DNA of 64,000 nucleotides from Echinostoma caproni (lineage: Eukaryota; Platyhelminthes; Trematoda; Plagiorchiida; Echinostomatidae), in the NCBI GenBank assembly GCA_900618425.1, contig UZAN01040559.1:5671-69670 (forward strand). Reading direction: 5' to 3'. The notes under the pieces are model-generated. The model was not told the DNA's origin. It was given only the letters and a program-made list of their open reading frames with translations, and made no database searches. The position numbers and the translations under genes were made by a program. Below, piece after piece: positions 1 to 10,755 of this stretch (its first letter is position 1; every line of letters begins with the position of its first letter).

Positions 1-884
1 GATATGTGATTCGCCAAGAAGATCGCGGATTACGAGTGTATGTTTTCCGTACTTGGGGTTGTAGACATGCGTGCGGGTGTGATTGCAAAGGGCACATAAC
101 TGAATTGTAAAAACATGTATCCGTAGCTCTCATGCACAGAAGTTCGTTGGGAAGAACATTGGATTTTCATCCAAATGAAACCGCATTAGAGATAATGTGC
201 TTGGAAGAACTCACCTATGCGTGGGTGAATGGGAAAGAAAATTGGAAAGGTTATGAACATTTGGGATGCTTGTGTTGGACGAATCGAAGAGCGGCCATAG
301 TGAATCAAGGACTCAAGTGGAGGTGAACCGTCACTGCTTCCGTGTTTGTGATTTGGCGCTAGTGATGGGTTTGTCTGCTGTTTAAAGGCTACCTTGACAG
401 GATCCTCATCCATTTGACAGCCGCGTCTGCCACCTGTGCAGTTGCTGCGTCTTATTCAAATGAGACTTGGAAAACGGATATATTAGACCATATTTGATGT
501 TTCTTTTACATACAGTTGGTGCTTATCCGCGGTACGTGTTGATATCCTCAACGAAAATCAGACACGATCAAATATAAAGAGACCGTAGTGAACTTTTGCT
601 AGATATTCCATCATTCCATCTTTGATATACACCGATGCATAATCACACAGACTAAGCTCAAAACTTTAACTTTATTTTTCAGGTGGTATAACACAGCGTA
701 TCAACACAATGATATGCAGGTACGTAGTATTGACATTGCTGTGACCACATGTCTTCTGGTATACGCCATAAAGAGGAAAGTCTTTTCCACATCCGTTTTC
801 TTTTTATGATATTTTGAGAATTTTCAGTGAATATACTGCAAAATTGATTACGGCAGAAATGGAGCATTTGATTATTTACAGGGC
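1..884. other. Non-coding, no recognisable feature
   Basis: Only short open frames with no family resemblance. No repeat family described elsewhere in this window is recognisable here. Confidence 0.5.
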
Positions 885-1113
885 GAATTCGTNTCGTGTA
901 AATGAGGCGTGAGCTGAGATGCTGGGAAGCACTGGACAGCTGTTTCTACCTGGTTGGGTCTCATCAGCAGTGCGAATCAATCGACCCAACTGGAGGTCGA
1001 ACCCGGGACCTCACAGATAGAACGCAAGCATACTACCCACTTGGCTGATCAGCTGCACGGTGGCCAGGTGCGTCCCAGCTTCTCAGCTCACGCCTCATTT
1101 ACGCGACGAATTC
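885..1113 (-). repeat. tRNA-derived hammerhead SINE, family 1, copy 1 (full length)
   Basis: This is the best-preserved copy of a short retroelement read on the minus strand. A Pol III A-box-like stretch (TCAGCCAAGTGGGTAGTA, complement of 1031-1048) is followed by a B-box-like GGGTTCGACCTCC (complement of 992-1004), the usual internal promoter of a tRNA-derived SINE. A hammerhead ribozyme follows at 929-973. The element is bounded by imperfect terminal inverted repeats of about 47 bp (885-932 and 1068-1113), both starting GAATTCGT and sharing AAATGAGGCGTGAGCTGAGA. Degenerate relatives lie at 7158-7292, 10600-10755 and 40050-40165. The organisation resembles the Sm-alpha hammerhead retroposons of schistosomes; that link is from general knowledge and not from a search. 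One N lies at 893. Confidence 0.8.
929..973 (-). ncRNA. Hammerhead ribozyme (family 1 SINE)
   Basis: Read on the minus strand, all conserved hammerhead parts occur in order within 45 nt. Helix I 5' strand is GCACTG (968-973), then core CTGATGA (961-967), helix II region GACCCAACCAGGTA (947-960, ACC pairs GGT), core GAAA plus C (942-946), four nucleotides AGCT (938-941), cleavage triplet GTC (935-937), and helix I 3' strand CAGTGC (929-934), a perfect complement of the 5' strand. The outermost helix II pair is G opposite A here but G opposite C in the copy at 10673, so it is probably a mutation. Helix III is only about two base pairs or the palindrome ACAGCTGT, as in minimal schistosome-type hammerheads that work best as dimers. 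The predicted role is self-cleavage of the SINE transcript. Confidence 0.8.
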
Positions 1114-3430
1114 ATCCTGTAAAAAAATTGTTTATATTGTGCAGGTTGAAAGCGGAACGATAAAGCAGTATCGGTTTATTTGATATTCACTCTGTATGAA
1201 TTTTAGCTGATTTGCAGGTAGCTACCTGTATTCGTGAAACTTTCAGTACGACAGTTAAATGCCCTTGTACAATCAGGACGGAGTCCAGGAACCATACAGT
1301 CTTCATTGATCGTTTGTTATTAAAAAAATTCTGTTTTGAATGGATAAGAACACGTGTCAATCAAAAGGGATTCCAATAGGCATCACACGAAAATCTTATC
1401 TTACAGCCTGTTTGAAGTAGGTTTGGTAACGCAAACTGGGATCAGGTATGAAAAGCGATGTTTCGGTCTGCAATATCCAACCAGAAGCAAGCTTCCAAAT
1501 ACAGAGTAAACTTGAATGAGTGCATCCGTTGTATGCATTTTATAAATTCGTTATCTGTCGGTTTAAATTCTTGTCCCCAAGCAATATATCTCCTGAGATT
1601 TGATGAAAGCTCTGATTTGACCGTCCTCAGTCAACTGATTCCAATTACCATAGAAAATTGAAAGTAGTAACATCAATCGATAAATCACATCGGATGAACG
1701 CAAAGTTGCGCAGAGGAACAAACCGTAGCAAAAATGATGAATAGAAACTTGATAAAAACAAAAAGACACTTCTAAGTTGTTTTAGGTCATGAGTTTGGCA
1801 TCCGGCGTACGGAAAACAAGCGCAGTTGTTCTGTAAAACAAAAAACGCATAACCTAATTAGGTAGCGTCAATATACATCACAGTTACCAAGCAACTGAAA
1901 ATGCAGTACGTAACCGCGAAAGAAATGTGCAAAATCAAAACAATAGGTATTTTTTCCGAAGTGCCACACATCTCATTTCGTGAGAAATAACTAATTCTTT
2001 TTGTGCGCACAATTTTTCATAAGCGTAGCAGTTATATTTAAAAAATGAAGAAATGAAATATTAATAAAAAAATTAAATACTATCTTCGTAATAATCAGGA
2101 TAATTAAAATGGGAGGGATCTCAATGTGAACATTGTAACTGACTTGATAAACACTTTCAAAAGAGATAGAAGAGGTTATCCTCAAAACCTTGCAATTTGG
2201 TATTCTTTTCCGAAAGGAATGTCATTTTTAAGTATATTGTTCTTTTGTATTCGCCATCAACCCTCTCTGGTTCTCATGGAAACCCCTTTTACGTCTGCCT
2301 GCTCGTTGGCTAGGGTATTGGACTGCCTGTCTTTTAGATATTGGTAACATACATAGAGCAATACTTCTGGCAATGAACTCATTGTAAATGTCTAGTTTGT
2401 ACGTATCTGACATTATGCACAACAATTAACAAATACGTGAAAATCGCAAATTCACAGAAGGGAAAGACCAAAAGAAGACAGCATTTTGTGATAACTTAAA
2501 TAACTTTTTGCATGTCTATTACGTTTATTGTAAAACGTTTAACCCAATAAAATTCCTTTTAAAAGGTAAAGGTGCATTTCTTTTTCTGAATTCTTCAAAT
2601 GAGGTTCATATCAGAGTGTTTTAAAGAGAGAGGGGGCAAATGTAGACAATCGATTCAAATCATCACTACTGGGAGGCCAACATTGGTAACCCCTCCTATA
2701 AAGGAAAGTAGGATTTCATGGCCACAGGGGCCACAGGGGTTGCAAGTTCTCTGCTTCTTGATAGACCAAACAGATTGTCCTTCAGTACATTGTCCACGGC
2801 ATAGCTGAAGAGAAGTGAGAATTAACTGCAGTTTTCCCGCAATCCGTTGGAGACGGCAAAGGGTGGCTAAAGATGGCCATAGACCCCCACCCCACTTGAG
2901 TTATGACGATACAGCTCTTTGATAAAAGGATGTCTAAAAGAGCAAAACACATCTATCGTATCGGCGAATTCGATATCCGGTCACCAGTTGAATCTAACTC
3001 CCATATAGTCCGTCTTTTTAATTTACTCTCCATTGAAACATTTCAAATTCAACTACTAATTTGCACACATTTACATATATGTCATGATCTATCTGCATGA
3101 TTAAAAATCGGCAAAAATGAGCGTGTCTGTCACTTAGCGTTTCCGGATTCTCGGAAGCACCAAGATTTTTACCTGGAGCTTGCTCTCTACATCCGAAATC
3201 GGGTAATATTACCGCATGGCTTGGAAAACTGCGCACATTAAAATCTGTCTAGGAAGTTTAGCTCATTCTTCTAGGCCAGGAAGCAGATAACATCGATCAA
3301 TCTCTCTAGCGTTACACAGCTTATTAACAAAATTAATGGTAACTTGGTACACTATTACATTCTATAAGTCAATAGATACTGGTCACATATCAGCAAGTTA
3401 TCGTTGACACGGCTAGGAAAAATTGCAGAG
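1114..3430. other. AT-rich non-coding stretch
   Basis: Short open frames only. Apart from the possible micro-exon at 1407-1445, I see no gene and no repeat. Confidence 0.45.
1407..1445 (+). CDS. Possible micro-exon
   Basis: A 39-bp segment sits between an acceptor-like tract ending TTATCTTACAG and a donor-like CAG followed by GTATGA. One frame is open (LFEVGLVTQTGI plus split codons), and the length is a multiple of three with matching phase 2 at both ends, as in trematode micro-exons. Segments this short arise easily by chance and no partner exon was found. Confidence 0.15.
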
Positions 3431-3597
3431 CGGTAGTGATTCGGTGGTAATGTCACCAAATTATCACCCCAGGAATGAATGCTGGAATCCTATCACCACC
3501 ATCTGACTTTCTCCTTCGTGTTTTAAATGGCAGCCCTTTGCTTTCATCTTCCTGAAAATTGTATCTTTGTATATTCCTTAAATGAAAGAAGACAAAG
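3431..3597 (+). repeat. tRNA-derived SINE, family 2, copy A (degenerate)
   Basis: The head retains TCGGTGGTAATGTCACC, then TTATCACCCC and a CACCACC stretch, matching the tRNA-like head of the copies at 37.8 kb and 49.6 kb read on their minus strand. The 3' part contains CCTGAAAATTGTATC, shared with the 49.6-kb copy. The B box is eroded (GCTGGAATCC). There is no hammerhead core. Confidence 0.6.
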
Positions 3598-5163
3598 AAG
3601 AAAGGCCTCCTAGACCAAATGAGTTGCAATCGATCATCTACTAGTTCTGACGGACGTCACACTTTAACGCATCAATCATCAGCCAAAATCACAGCTCATC
3701 GTGATCTGCTTGGCTAAGCTGTTCTCTACTGTTATAAACAGAGGCTAAAACACGAANATCAAAGTGGTGCTGTTGTATCCAAGCCCCAGCGTCCATCCAG
3801 ATCATTGAAACTCTTGGGAATCAGTAGTCCTGATTAAGAAAAAGAGGTCAGAGCCGGCAACGAAACCGTTCGGAGTCTGTAAATTTAACTCAAAAATGAC
3901 CTCGGAAAGGTCGTGAGCGCAGGTGGGCGGAAATAGATAGTCGCATAGAAGAATCCGTCACGTCGAGGAATAATCAGACTAGTTTACCTGATACCCAACA
4001 CATGAAGTCGTCGCATACAAGTCAGCCGAATTACCTATGAATAAATTGGACGACAAAGGCCAGCAGTTTTATCGATGAACCGGGCAGTTTGGCGAGATGT
4101 TCTGCAACTTTGACGCCCGTGCGGTGCGGTCATTCTGATGCAGTCGTAAGCCATAAGCCACAACAAACCCAACAGAACTATATTGTGTTCAATACTGAAG
4201 AAGTCACACATTTTCCGATGGAGATGATTTCATGTCTGCTTTGGGGTAAACAAAGCCTATCGGTGATCGTTCAAATCTTCAGTGAGGGCTCATGCAATTT
4301 AGGCGCGAACCATATGGGGACGAGTTAACGTATACTCACAATTTATATGGCACTTAAAAGCCTAATCCACGTAATCAAAACGAATGTTCGCGATTAACAA
4401 GCAATATTTGACCAGAATGCGTCAAGTTCTCGGGTGACGCCGAACACATCTTTGACCACAGATTGTATTGCTCCTTGATATTAAGTTTGTGTTGGACTCA
4501 TTTAACTGTATAATACTTGTTCTACTCTGATAGTCACTTGAAAAGTGACAATAGCACATGTCCCAGGCTCAAACAGCTCAAGCAAGGTCTCGGCAGATTT
4601 TGACGGCAAACTGATTTTTTCTGAAAATTAAAAGGTCGTGCTTAGTACACCGCTGTGCAGTCCGTTCTTCTTTGCAGTTGTGACTCCCTAAGTTTGCGCA
4701 TTGAAGACAAACCTCTTCTGGAGATATTCAACTGATCAGCTTTATGCTGTTTGGTAGATGCGAAATGTGGCGATGGGTGGCATGCAACTGAGTATTCAGG
4801 AATGATGCAATGAAGAATTGTTCGTCACATCGTAACCATATCAGTCGGTTTCGTTGAGTTGGACATGTATTACACTTATCTATCTATCGTCTACAACGGA
4901 TAACCTCATTCACTGTAGCTGATTCAGTTTATAAAAATCAAATGAAAGTCAATTGATGAAGTAAGGACGAGGTATGAAGAAACGCGACAGCAGTGAATTT
5001 ATTTTTATCATTTGTTTATCGGACCGGAATGCTTGAAAACTATTTGTGCGTGTGTGCGTGCTTTGAATATTAGCCATTAGAGTTCATTTTTGTCACCTCT
5101 CTCAAAATAGACTCTATATCTATCCACCTGACATGTTCTCGTATTCCTTGCCTGCATGTTTAG
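3598..5163. other. Non-coding stretch
   Basis: No convincing gene. The 79-codon frame at 4089-4328 resembles nothing I recognise. One N lies at 3757. Confidence 0.4.
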
Positions 5164-5222
5164 CTTGGCGGCAATAATCAAACTTCGGTTCACTGTATTT
5201 ACCAGTATTGGAATTTCAGAAG
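5164..5222 (+). CDS. Possible small exon
   Basis: A 59-bp segment follows a good pyrimidine-rich acceptor (TTCCTTGCCTGCATGTTTAG) and ends AGAAG before GTGAGA, a good donor. Two frames are open, so the reading is ambiguous; one gives LGGNNQTSVHCIYQYWNFR with an N-glycosylation sequon, the other a more hydrophobic peptide. No neighbouring exon with a matching phase was found. Confidence 0.2.
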
Positions 5223-5450
5223 GTGAGACCCAGTCGAGGAACGTTATTTACAAAGGATTGCATTTGGGATATCTCTAATTTGGTATACATATAACACACA
5301 TCTCATTTGAAACTTAACATCACCATTCCCGGCAGCACACCCGGTAATGAATGGAACAGTCCGTAGTTATTCTTTGAGGCACATCAATTCGCCCTCAGTG
5401 GTGTTGCTAAGTTTGATTGTTGAGGGAATCGCCAAACGCTTTATTTTTCA

Positions 5451-5474
5451 TACTACTCACAAATGTGAGTAGTA
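5451..5474. repeat. Perfect short inverted repeat
   Basis: TACTACTCAC (5451-5460) and GTGAGTAGTA (5465-5474) are exact reverse complements separated by AAAT, giving a 10-bp stem with a 4-nt loop. No function is evident. Confidence 0.6.
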
Positions 5475-5625
5475 CCTCACAACACCTGTACTATGAAATC
5501 ACGGAGGAAGAGGAATGAATAAGCGTATTACATTGTGTACCACGTACATCTGTGGACCTGTTTATCCGCATCTTGGTTGAGCCAATTCGATCTCAGAATC
5601 AGTAGAGTGTTAGAGGATAGATGCA

Positions 5626-5952
5626 GTGGCGTTTCGCGAACCAGCAGGAGAGCGAACAGAAGTTCAGGATGACCGGAAAACTACGCTTCACAATTTGGAA
5701 CCCCAACTGAAAAAATGCATGAGGCTATTCAATTTGTTGCAAACCAAAAGATATGTGAGGCGTCTCTTTCGCACACAACTTCAGCTTGTTTCACGTAAAG
5801 AATTTGTTAATTTGAACATAATTATGGTTGCCAATGGTAACAGTGTAAAAAATACAACAAGTCGAAAGAATGCGATAAACAAGAACTTACAAGATAATAC
5901 ACGACCAGTCAGTCGATTGGCATGCACGAATGGTGTGAGACGCAATCGGTGA
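5626..5952 (+). other. Unassigned open frame, 108 codons
   Basis: An open frame encoding a basic, Lys/Arg/Asn-rich peptide. It begins at GTG, not ATG, has no obvious splice sites and matches no family I know. It may be chance or a relic; listed because it is one of the longer uninterrupted frames here. Confidence 0.12.
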
Positions 5953-7157
5953 AACCCTGCAAGGGGTAAATCCTTCAAGCACAAATATGAAATAGAATTG
6001 ATGCCCGATTGAATTGTCGTATGTGTCAGCGTTCGAAGTTAAAATTCAAGTTTTACCTTTGTAGAACGATTGCGTGCATGAGTTTCACAATATCCACAGG
6101 TAGCAACACACATCATAGAGCTTTAAACGGTAGAGAGGATCGACCAAAATTACATTTTCTAACAACAAAGGGTGTTTATTGAAAAATAGCAAGAAATACT
6201 AAACGACAGATACTCCTAGATTGGCCAATCGTAGTATAAATTAAAAGAAAAATGAAGAGTTTATTTTTCACCGAATGAAAATACAAATGTTTCATGAAAA
6301 ACTGAGTGCTTAAGGAACGATAAATTTTCACTCTTATATTCTGTGGTTCTTGTCCAAGTTTCCTCATTGAAAAGATTTGATAATGAGTCCCAATGCTCAA
6401 CAATGCTCAACCTTCAAACACAACTTTTACAATATCCCATTCATCTCTGATTCTAAGCACCCTATTTGCGTTCTTTTTCAAAAGGAGATTATCCATCTTT
6501 AATCTGTCTTCTCATTTCCCACTGTTAGTACTTTCAACCGAATCAGCACAACTGCTTTTTCATTCCGCATCACTTTAGCGATTGGTTTGTATACTCTGCG
6601 ATTCAGCATCGTTTTATACCATATTTTTCGACGGTGAACGCCTGCTTTCTTATCTCAACCTAAGCGTATAATCAATTGATGGCTATTCCAATTATGAAAT
6701 AAGAAATAGAGTACAGTAATGAAATGTATTGGAAATGGTTGTTGTCGAATAGGTTAACACAGTTAAGTAACAACTGTTCGCCGTAGTGTTACGGGGTGCT
6801 ACTCACAGAATGACACATGTCCGGGGCAACCGAACGCAAAGCCATTCTGAGCTTAATGCGCTATTTTTCTTGCCACCGCCTAGGCAGAGGATATACTTGG
6901 GTAGGTATAAATCAAGCACTATTTATATAATGAAATACTGATCATAAGTTTTGCTAGGGAAACGGTGATTCGATGTTTGACTGCTGGAATATAGGGCAAT
7001 GTAGCTCGTGAGAATCTAGTGTTAGAAGCAGAGTCTAAGGTTATAAGTGAGAAGGTATGGACACGCTTCCGAGGTCTAGAGAATCTATCCCATAGATTAA
7101 ATCACTTTTGGGAGAGTGAAAGAAAATGTGATTTGTTTGAATGTGATACATTCCTGT
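5953..7157. other. AT-rich non-coding stretch
   Basis: Nothing recognisable. The short frames around 6176-6578 look low in complexity. Confidence 0.45.
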
Positions 7158-7292
7158 AACTGAGGCGTGGAACTAAAAGCTGGGAAGCACTATACAGCTG
7201 TTCCAACCTGGTTGGGTCGCATCAGCATACATCGGTCGACCAAACTGGGGATCGAACCTGGGTTTTTACAGGTAGAACGTAAATATACTAAC
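7158..7292 (-). repeat. Hammerhead SINE, family 1, copy 2 (partial)
   Basis: On the minus strand this copy retains the B-box-like CAGGTTCGATCCCCAG, the spacer with TTTGGTCGACC, and the hammerhead region at 7187-7230, then GCTTCCCAGC as in copy 1. The A-box half beyond about 7290 is not recognisable. The ribozyme is damaged: CTGATGC replaces CTGATGA, GGAA replaces GAAA, and the cleavage triplet is GTA. Helix II GACC/GGTT is largely kept. Confidence 0.7.
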
Positions 7293-7507
7293 CAGGGTGT
7301 GAAAGTTTCCAATTGAGCCATAATCCTGGAGGGTAGAGTTGAGATGACTGAGGCGCAAAACCCGCCACATGCTATATGGCTATATATCATTTACTAGAGG
7401 AAATGATCAAATTGTTTTTTCTAAAATAACACATTGGGTACAGTGAAGCAGACGGTGTGGTGTGTTTGATGGTAACTTGAGAAAACGGAAATGTTTCCAA
7501 GGAAATA

Positions 7508-7990
7508 TCAAACTGGGGCACACTCCGTAATCGCGTGTTATCAGACGATTCTCCGTGCCATACACCCTCAAATCGAAGGTGGAGGCAGAACTGAACAGAT
7601 TAAAGAAGGAAGGAATAATTAAGCTAATCCAGTGTTGTGAATGGGAAACATGGATAGTTTTCGTGAGCAAATTAGATGGTTTTGTGCGAAATTGGTGATG
7701 GTTTACAAAAGTTGACCTGAGCCACGTATATTTGCGAATTGTGCCCCAACTACAATCAACTCACATTAGTCTCTCTCTCTCAATACACTCGTTTGCATTT
7801 TGGAATCAAATCTGATCCCGAAATGTTTAAAACGATTATTGATAAACTGAATAAAAGCATCCCGTATCTGACTCATATTCTTTCTGGTGTTACAGATGAA
7901 TACCACTTACAGACCCCATCTAACGGTTTCAGGCGTTTGCATAAACACGGAATGTGGCTGAAATTATTTAAATGTGAGCTTTTCTGTTGT
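7508..7990 (+). pseudogene. Ty3/gypsy reverse transcriptase fragment
   Basis: The plus strand carries a broken gypsy RT. The first part (about 7560-7690) reads VEAELNRLKKEGIIK and then VFVSKLDG, matching the start of gypsy RT domains. An internal stretch is missing. The next part reads TKVDLSHVYLRIV, then TRLHFGIKSDPEMFKTIID (about 7790-7840), equivalent to the RLPFGIKSAP...FQ block. The catalytic YxDD region is degraded, and the last part ends KHGMWLKLFKCELF, matching the usual GLRLKLEKCEF block. Frameshifts and stops show it is dead. It is followed by an oppositely oriented LINE fragment at 8085, and gypsy integrase reappears at 9600. Confidence 0.8.
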
Positions 7991-8084
7991 CTCCTATGCT
8001 ATATGGATACCTCTACGTCATTAACCCCGCAACTAACTTAGTAGGAAAACCAATCCACATAACTAATTCCTGGTCATTTATTTA

Positions 8085-8370
8085 CAAAGCGGGAGTACGC
8101 GACACCCAGTCTAGCAGCAGCACTTTGCACTTTGAAGATTCAGCGCACATACCGGGTGTGGCAGCGGCACTTGTCGGTCTATCTTGTGCGCTTCGCACAT
8201 CCTCTGTACATTCGAACAGATAATCGATGTCATCGGCGTACTTCAAACTGCATCGCTTTTCTCCAGCTGCCCATTCAATACCTATGTTTTGGAGACCACT
8301 TAGTGCGTTCTGCAGTATTCCTTTTACGACGAAATTGAACAGAAATGGTAAAAGAGCGCCCCCTTGCCGT
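8085..8370 (-). pseudogene. Non-LTR retrotransposon (LINE) reverse transcriptase fragment
   Basis: On the minus strand an open frame reads QGGALLPFLFNFVVKGILQ, then LKYADDIDYLFE, then SKCKVLLLDW. These are the QG..LSPFLFN motif, the catalytic YADD box (YADDI codons at 8226-8240) and the GMxFxPSKCKVLLxDW block of CR1/RTE-type LINE polymerases common in flukes. Only this roughly 95-codon core is present. It interrupts the gypsy-derived region 7508-9997, so it may have inserted there. Confidence 0.8.
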
Positions 8371-9599
8371 GATCTTGATCGTGATAGTTTAAGGAGAATC
8401 CGAATTTAACGCTTCTCATTTCTACGATTGATAATCAAAATCGAATACGATAGAGAAATTCCCATCCCTACTATCGACAATTATTTAAATGGAAAGCTGA
8501 TTACAATCAAAACGAATAACCGCATACTAGTAGCGATGAACTTGCTGGATCATGAACAGAAGAGGAAAGGGCAATAAAAGGCAATAAATATCCTGCAGCA
8601 GTGAATCCGATTGAAATGATGTGGAGCATTACGAAATTCACATAAATTGGATTGGAGAATGCTATGTTTGGAAAGCATTGCTGGTGGTGCCAAGTCTGAA
8701 ATCACAAAGAACCATTGTCAGTATGCATATAACCACTTTCATGTACATTATTCGACAGCTTGATTTTTAATACATTTGATCTGTGATTATTTGTTTTAAC
8801 CACTAAAAGTTTTGTGATATGTCAGGAAGTTCTGTCACTGTTGAAGGTAATATGCCAGGTAACCGGGAAATTTCGTATAATTTCGATCAAATGTACGATC
8901 AAAATAGGCTGGTTTTCTACTTTACGGTTGTGAATAATTAAATACCGGCAGTGTTTTCCAGAGCAAGTGGCGATCAGAGGCAAATCAAGACAAGCAGTTC
9001 ACGTATTGTTAAAAACAAATGATCATGTAAAACCCAGAATACTAGGTTAGGCAGGTCGACTTTTTGCATTTCGTTGGGGTGCACATGGGACAAACTATCA
9101 ATTACTAGGGTTTATTCCGGTTGAGTCAAAATAATCAGCAATGGTTAGATTTATTCCCGTTCTCATCCTTTGTGTTACCGGAATGAAGAGCCGCTTAAGA
9201 TGATATTGCCGAAGACTAATGATTGATAAAAATGAAGATGATCTATCGCAAACGTGTGATACATAGGAGGAACAGAATCAATAAAACCCTCTGAGTATCA
9301 TTCATTCGTGACTTAGGCTGGATAGGCAGAGGATAAATGCTGAACAATTGGACTTCATACTATCGGGATGATGTGCTGCTATAATACGAACGTATTGCGG
9401 GCTCTCCCAGTCTAGCGATTCTAGGCTAAGCGAATGATGGACGACGGTTGGGTAACGGCGGCATGAGAATCAATGGGTTGCAAGAGAAACGTGGCAGACA
9501 GTTCCTCAGTGAGGCAGGGATAAAGATAAACCTACATGACGAATAAGTATTCAGAATCTAAAAGGTGAAAGAAGATACAATCACTCACGTTTGCAAATT

Positions 9600-9997
9600 T
9601 GTGCACCTTATGTTCGTCGAAGTGGATAGAATTTTATTAAGTTACTCGTGCCACGGAAGAGACTATGATTACTGAGATGTATTCCTCATTGGCAAGATTC
9701 CGTATTACAGAAACAATTTGTACAGACAATGGAACACCGTTTTCTAGCGAAGAAGTTCAAACATTTCTCGGCAGTAATGGAATACAGTACAATCGATCAG
9801 CTCCCAACCATCCGGCATCCAATGGCTTTCAGGGGCCAACAGTTTTGAAGATCAAACAAGGTATTTTTAAACACATCGGAGGAACTCCGCAAACCAAACT
9901 GGTAAGCGTACATTTTGCTTATCAAATAACTTTTACAGAAACCACTGGGCGATCCCCAGCTGAGCTTATGTTCGGTCGTACTCTCCAAAGAAACTAA
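9600..9997 (+). pseudogene. Ty3/gypsy integrase core fragment
   Basis: A plus-strand frame reads SKWIEF, then one stop, then VTRATEETMITEMYSSLARF, followed by ICTDNGTPFSSEEVQTFL, IQYNRSAPNHPASNGF and TTGRSPAELMFGRTL. These correspond to the retroviral-type integrase core (DNGxxF with its Asp, the SAPYHPASNG block, and the P-ELMFGR tail). The glutamate expected after the ASNG block is not obvious, so the protein is unlikely to be active. It probably belongs with the RT piece at 7508-7990. Confidence 0.85.
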
Positions 9998-10000
9998 CAA

Positions 10001-10599
10001 TCACTGTTAACTTCCCCCGGCGCAAGGATAGAAAGAGGATAGAAAACGGTAAATAAACCACGAAGTCGGACTGATGACTGCTAATTTAACGAGTCGGACC
10101 CAGTTTATAGAACATTCCCACACGAGTCTACATGATATCCAACATCAGTGGTGAGGTATAATAGTAAAACTTTACTCTGAAGTTTGATGATGGGCCGAAA
10201 GTTTGAATGCATTTTGACCCCGTTCGACCGCGCGTGACTGAAGGTCCCAACGATGATCTACTCAAAATCGATAAATCAACCAATTGGTTAAGGGAACACT
10301 GTGTTCTGACAAAACATTCAGTATTCCATGCAATCGGTTCTGATGAGCTCGGTTTCTTGTACGGTCTGATTTCCTGTGTTGAGTTACGGGCTCATAACAA
10401 TACCGTGTATTTGTGATATTATCGGAATTAGGTTTTCTGAGAGAGAACAAGGTATAATAGGTGAATAAGTTTTTAATATTGTTCGTATATCCGTTCTAAG
10501 GGAATATTTTACGATTTATTCTATTTTGAATCTAAACCTCCTCAGTTTGTTTTGGTTCTCTTAAGAAACGCAATGACAGAGAAGTGGAAAAACAGTCTG
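10001..10599. other. Sequence downstream of gypsy integrase, no clear feature
   Basis: This may include the decayed 3' part of the gypsy element. No long terminal repeat could be recognised by eye. Confidence 0.3.
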
Positions 10600-10755
10600 A
10601 TCAGGGGTGATAGTTAGGTGACTGTGTTTTACCCCTGCCCGCCCGGGTTTAATCTTCTTCCTACATGAGATGGCACTGTTGATGAGACCCGACCAGGTCA
10701 AAGCTGCTGTCCACTGTTTTCTAATATTTTAGCTCATGCTGTATTTGTTTTGCAG
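10600..10755 (+). repeat. Hammerhead SINE, family 1, copy 3 (degenerate, plus strand)
   Basis: The order matches copy 1 read from its minus strand: CTGATCAGG (head), CCCGGGTTTAATC (B-box region), then GGCACTGTTGATGAGACC and the hammerhead region at 10673-10717, ending with AGCTCATGCTGTATTT, equivalent to the terminal repeat of copy 1. Helix II is perfect here (GACC/GGTC), but the core is damaged (TTGATGA, and AAAG in place of GAAA). Confidence 0.65.
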
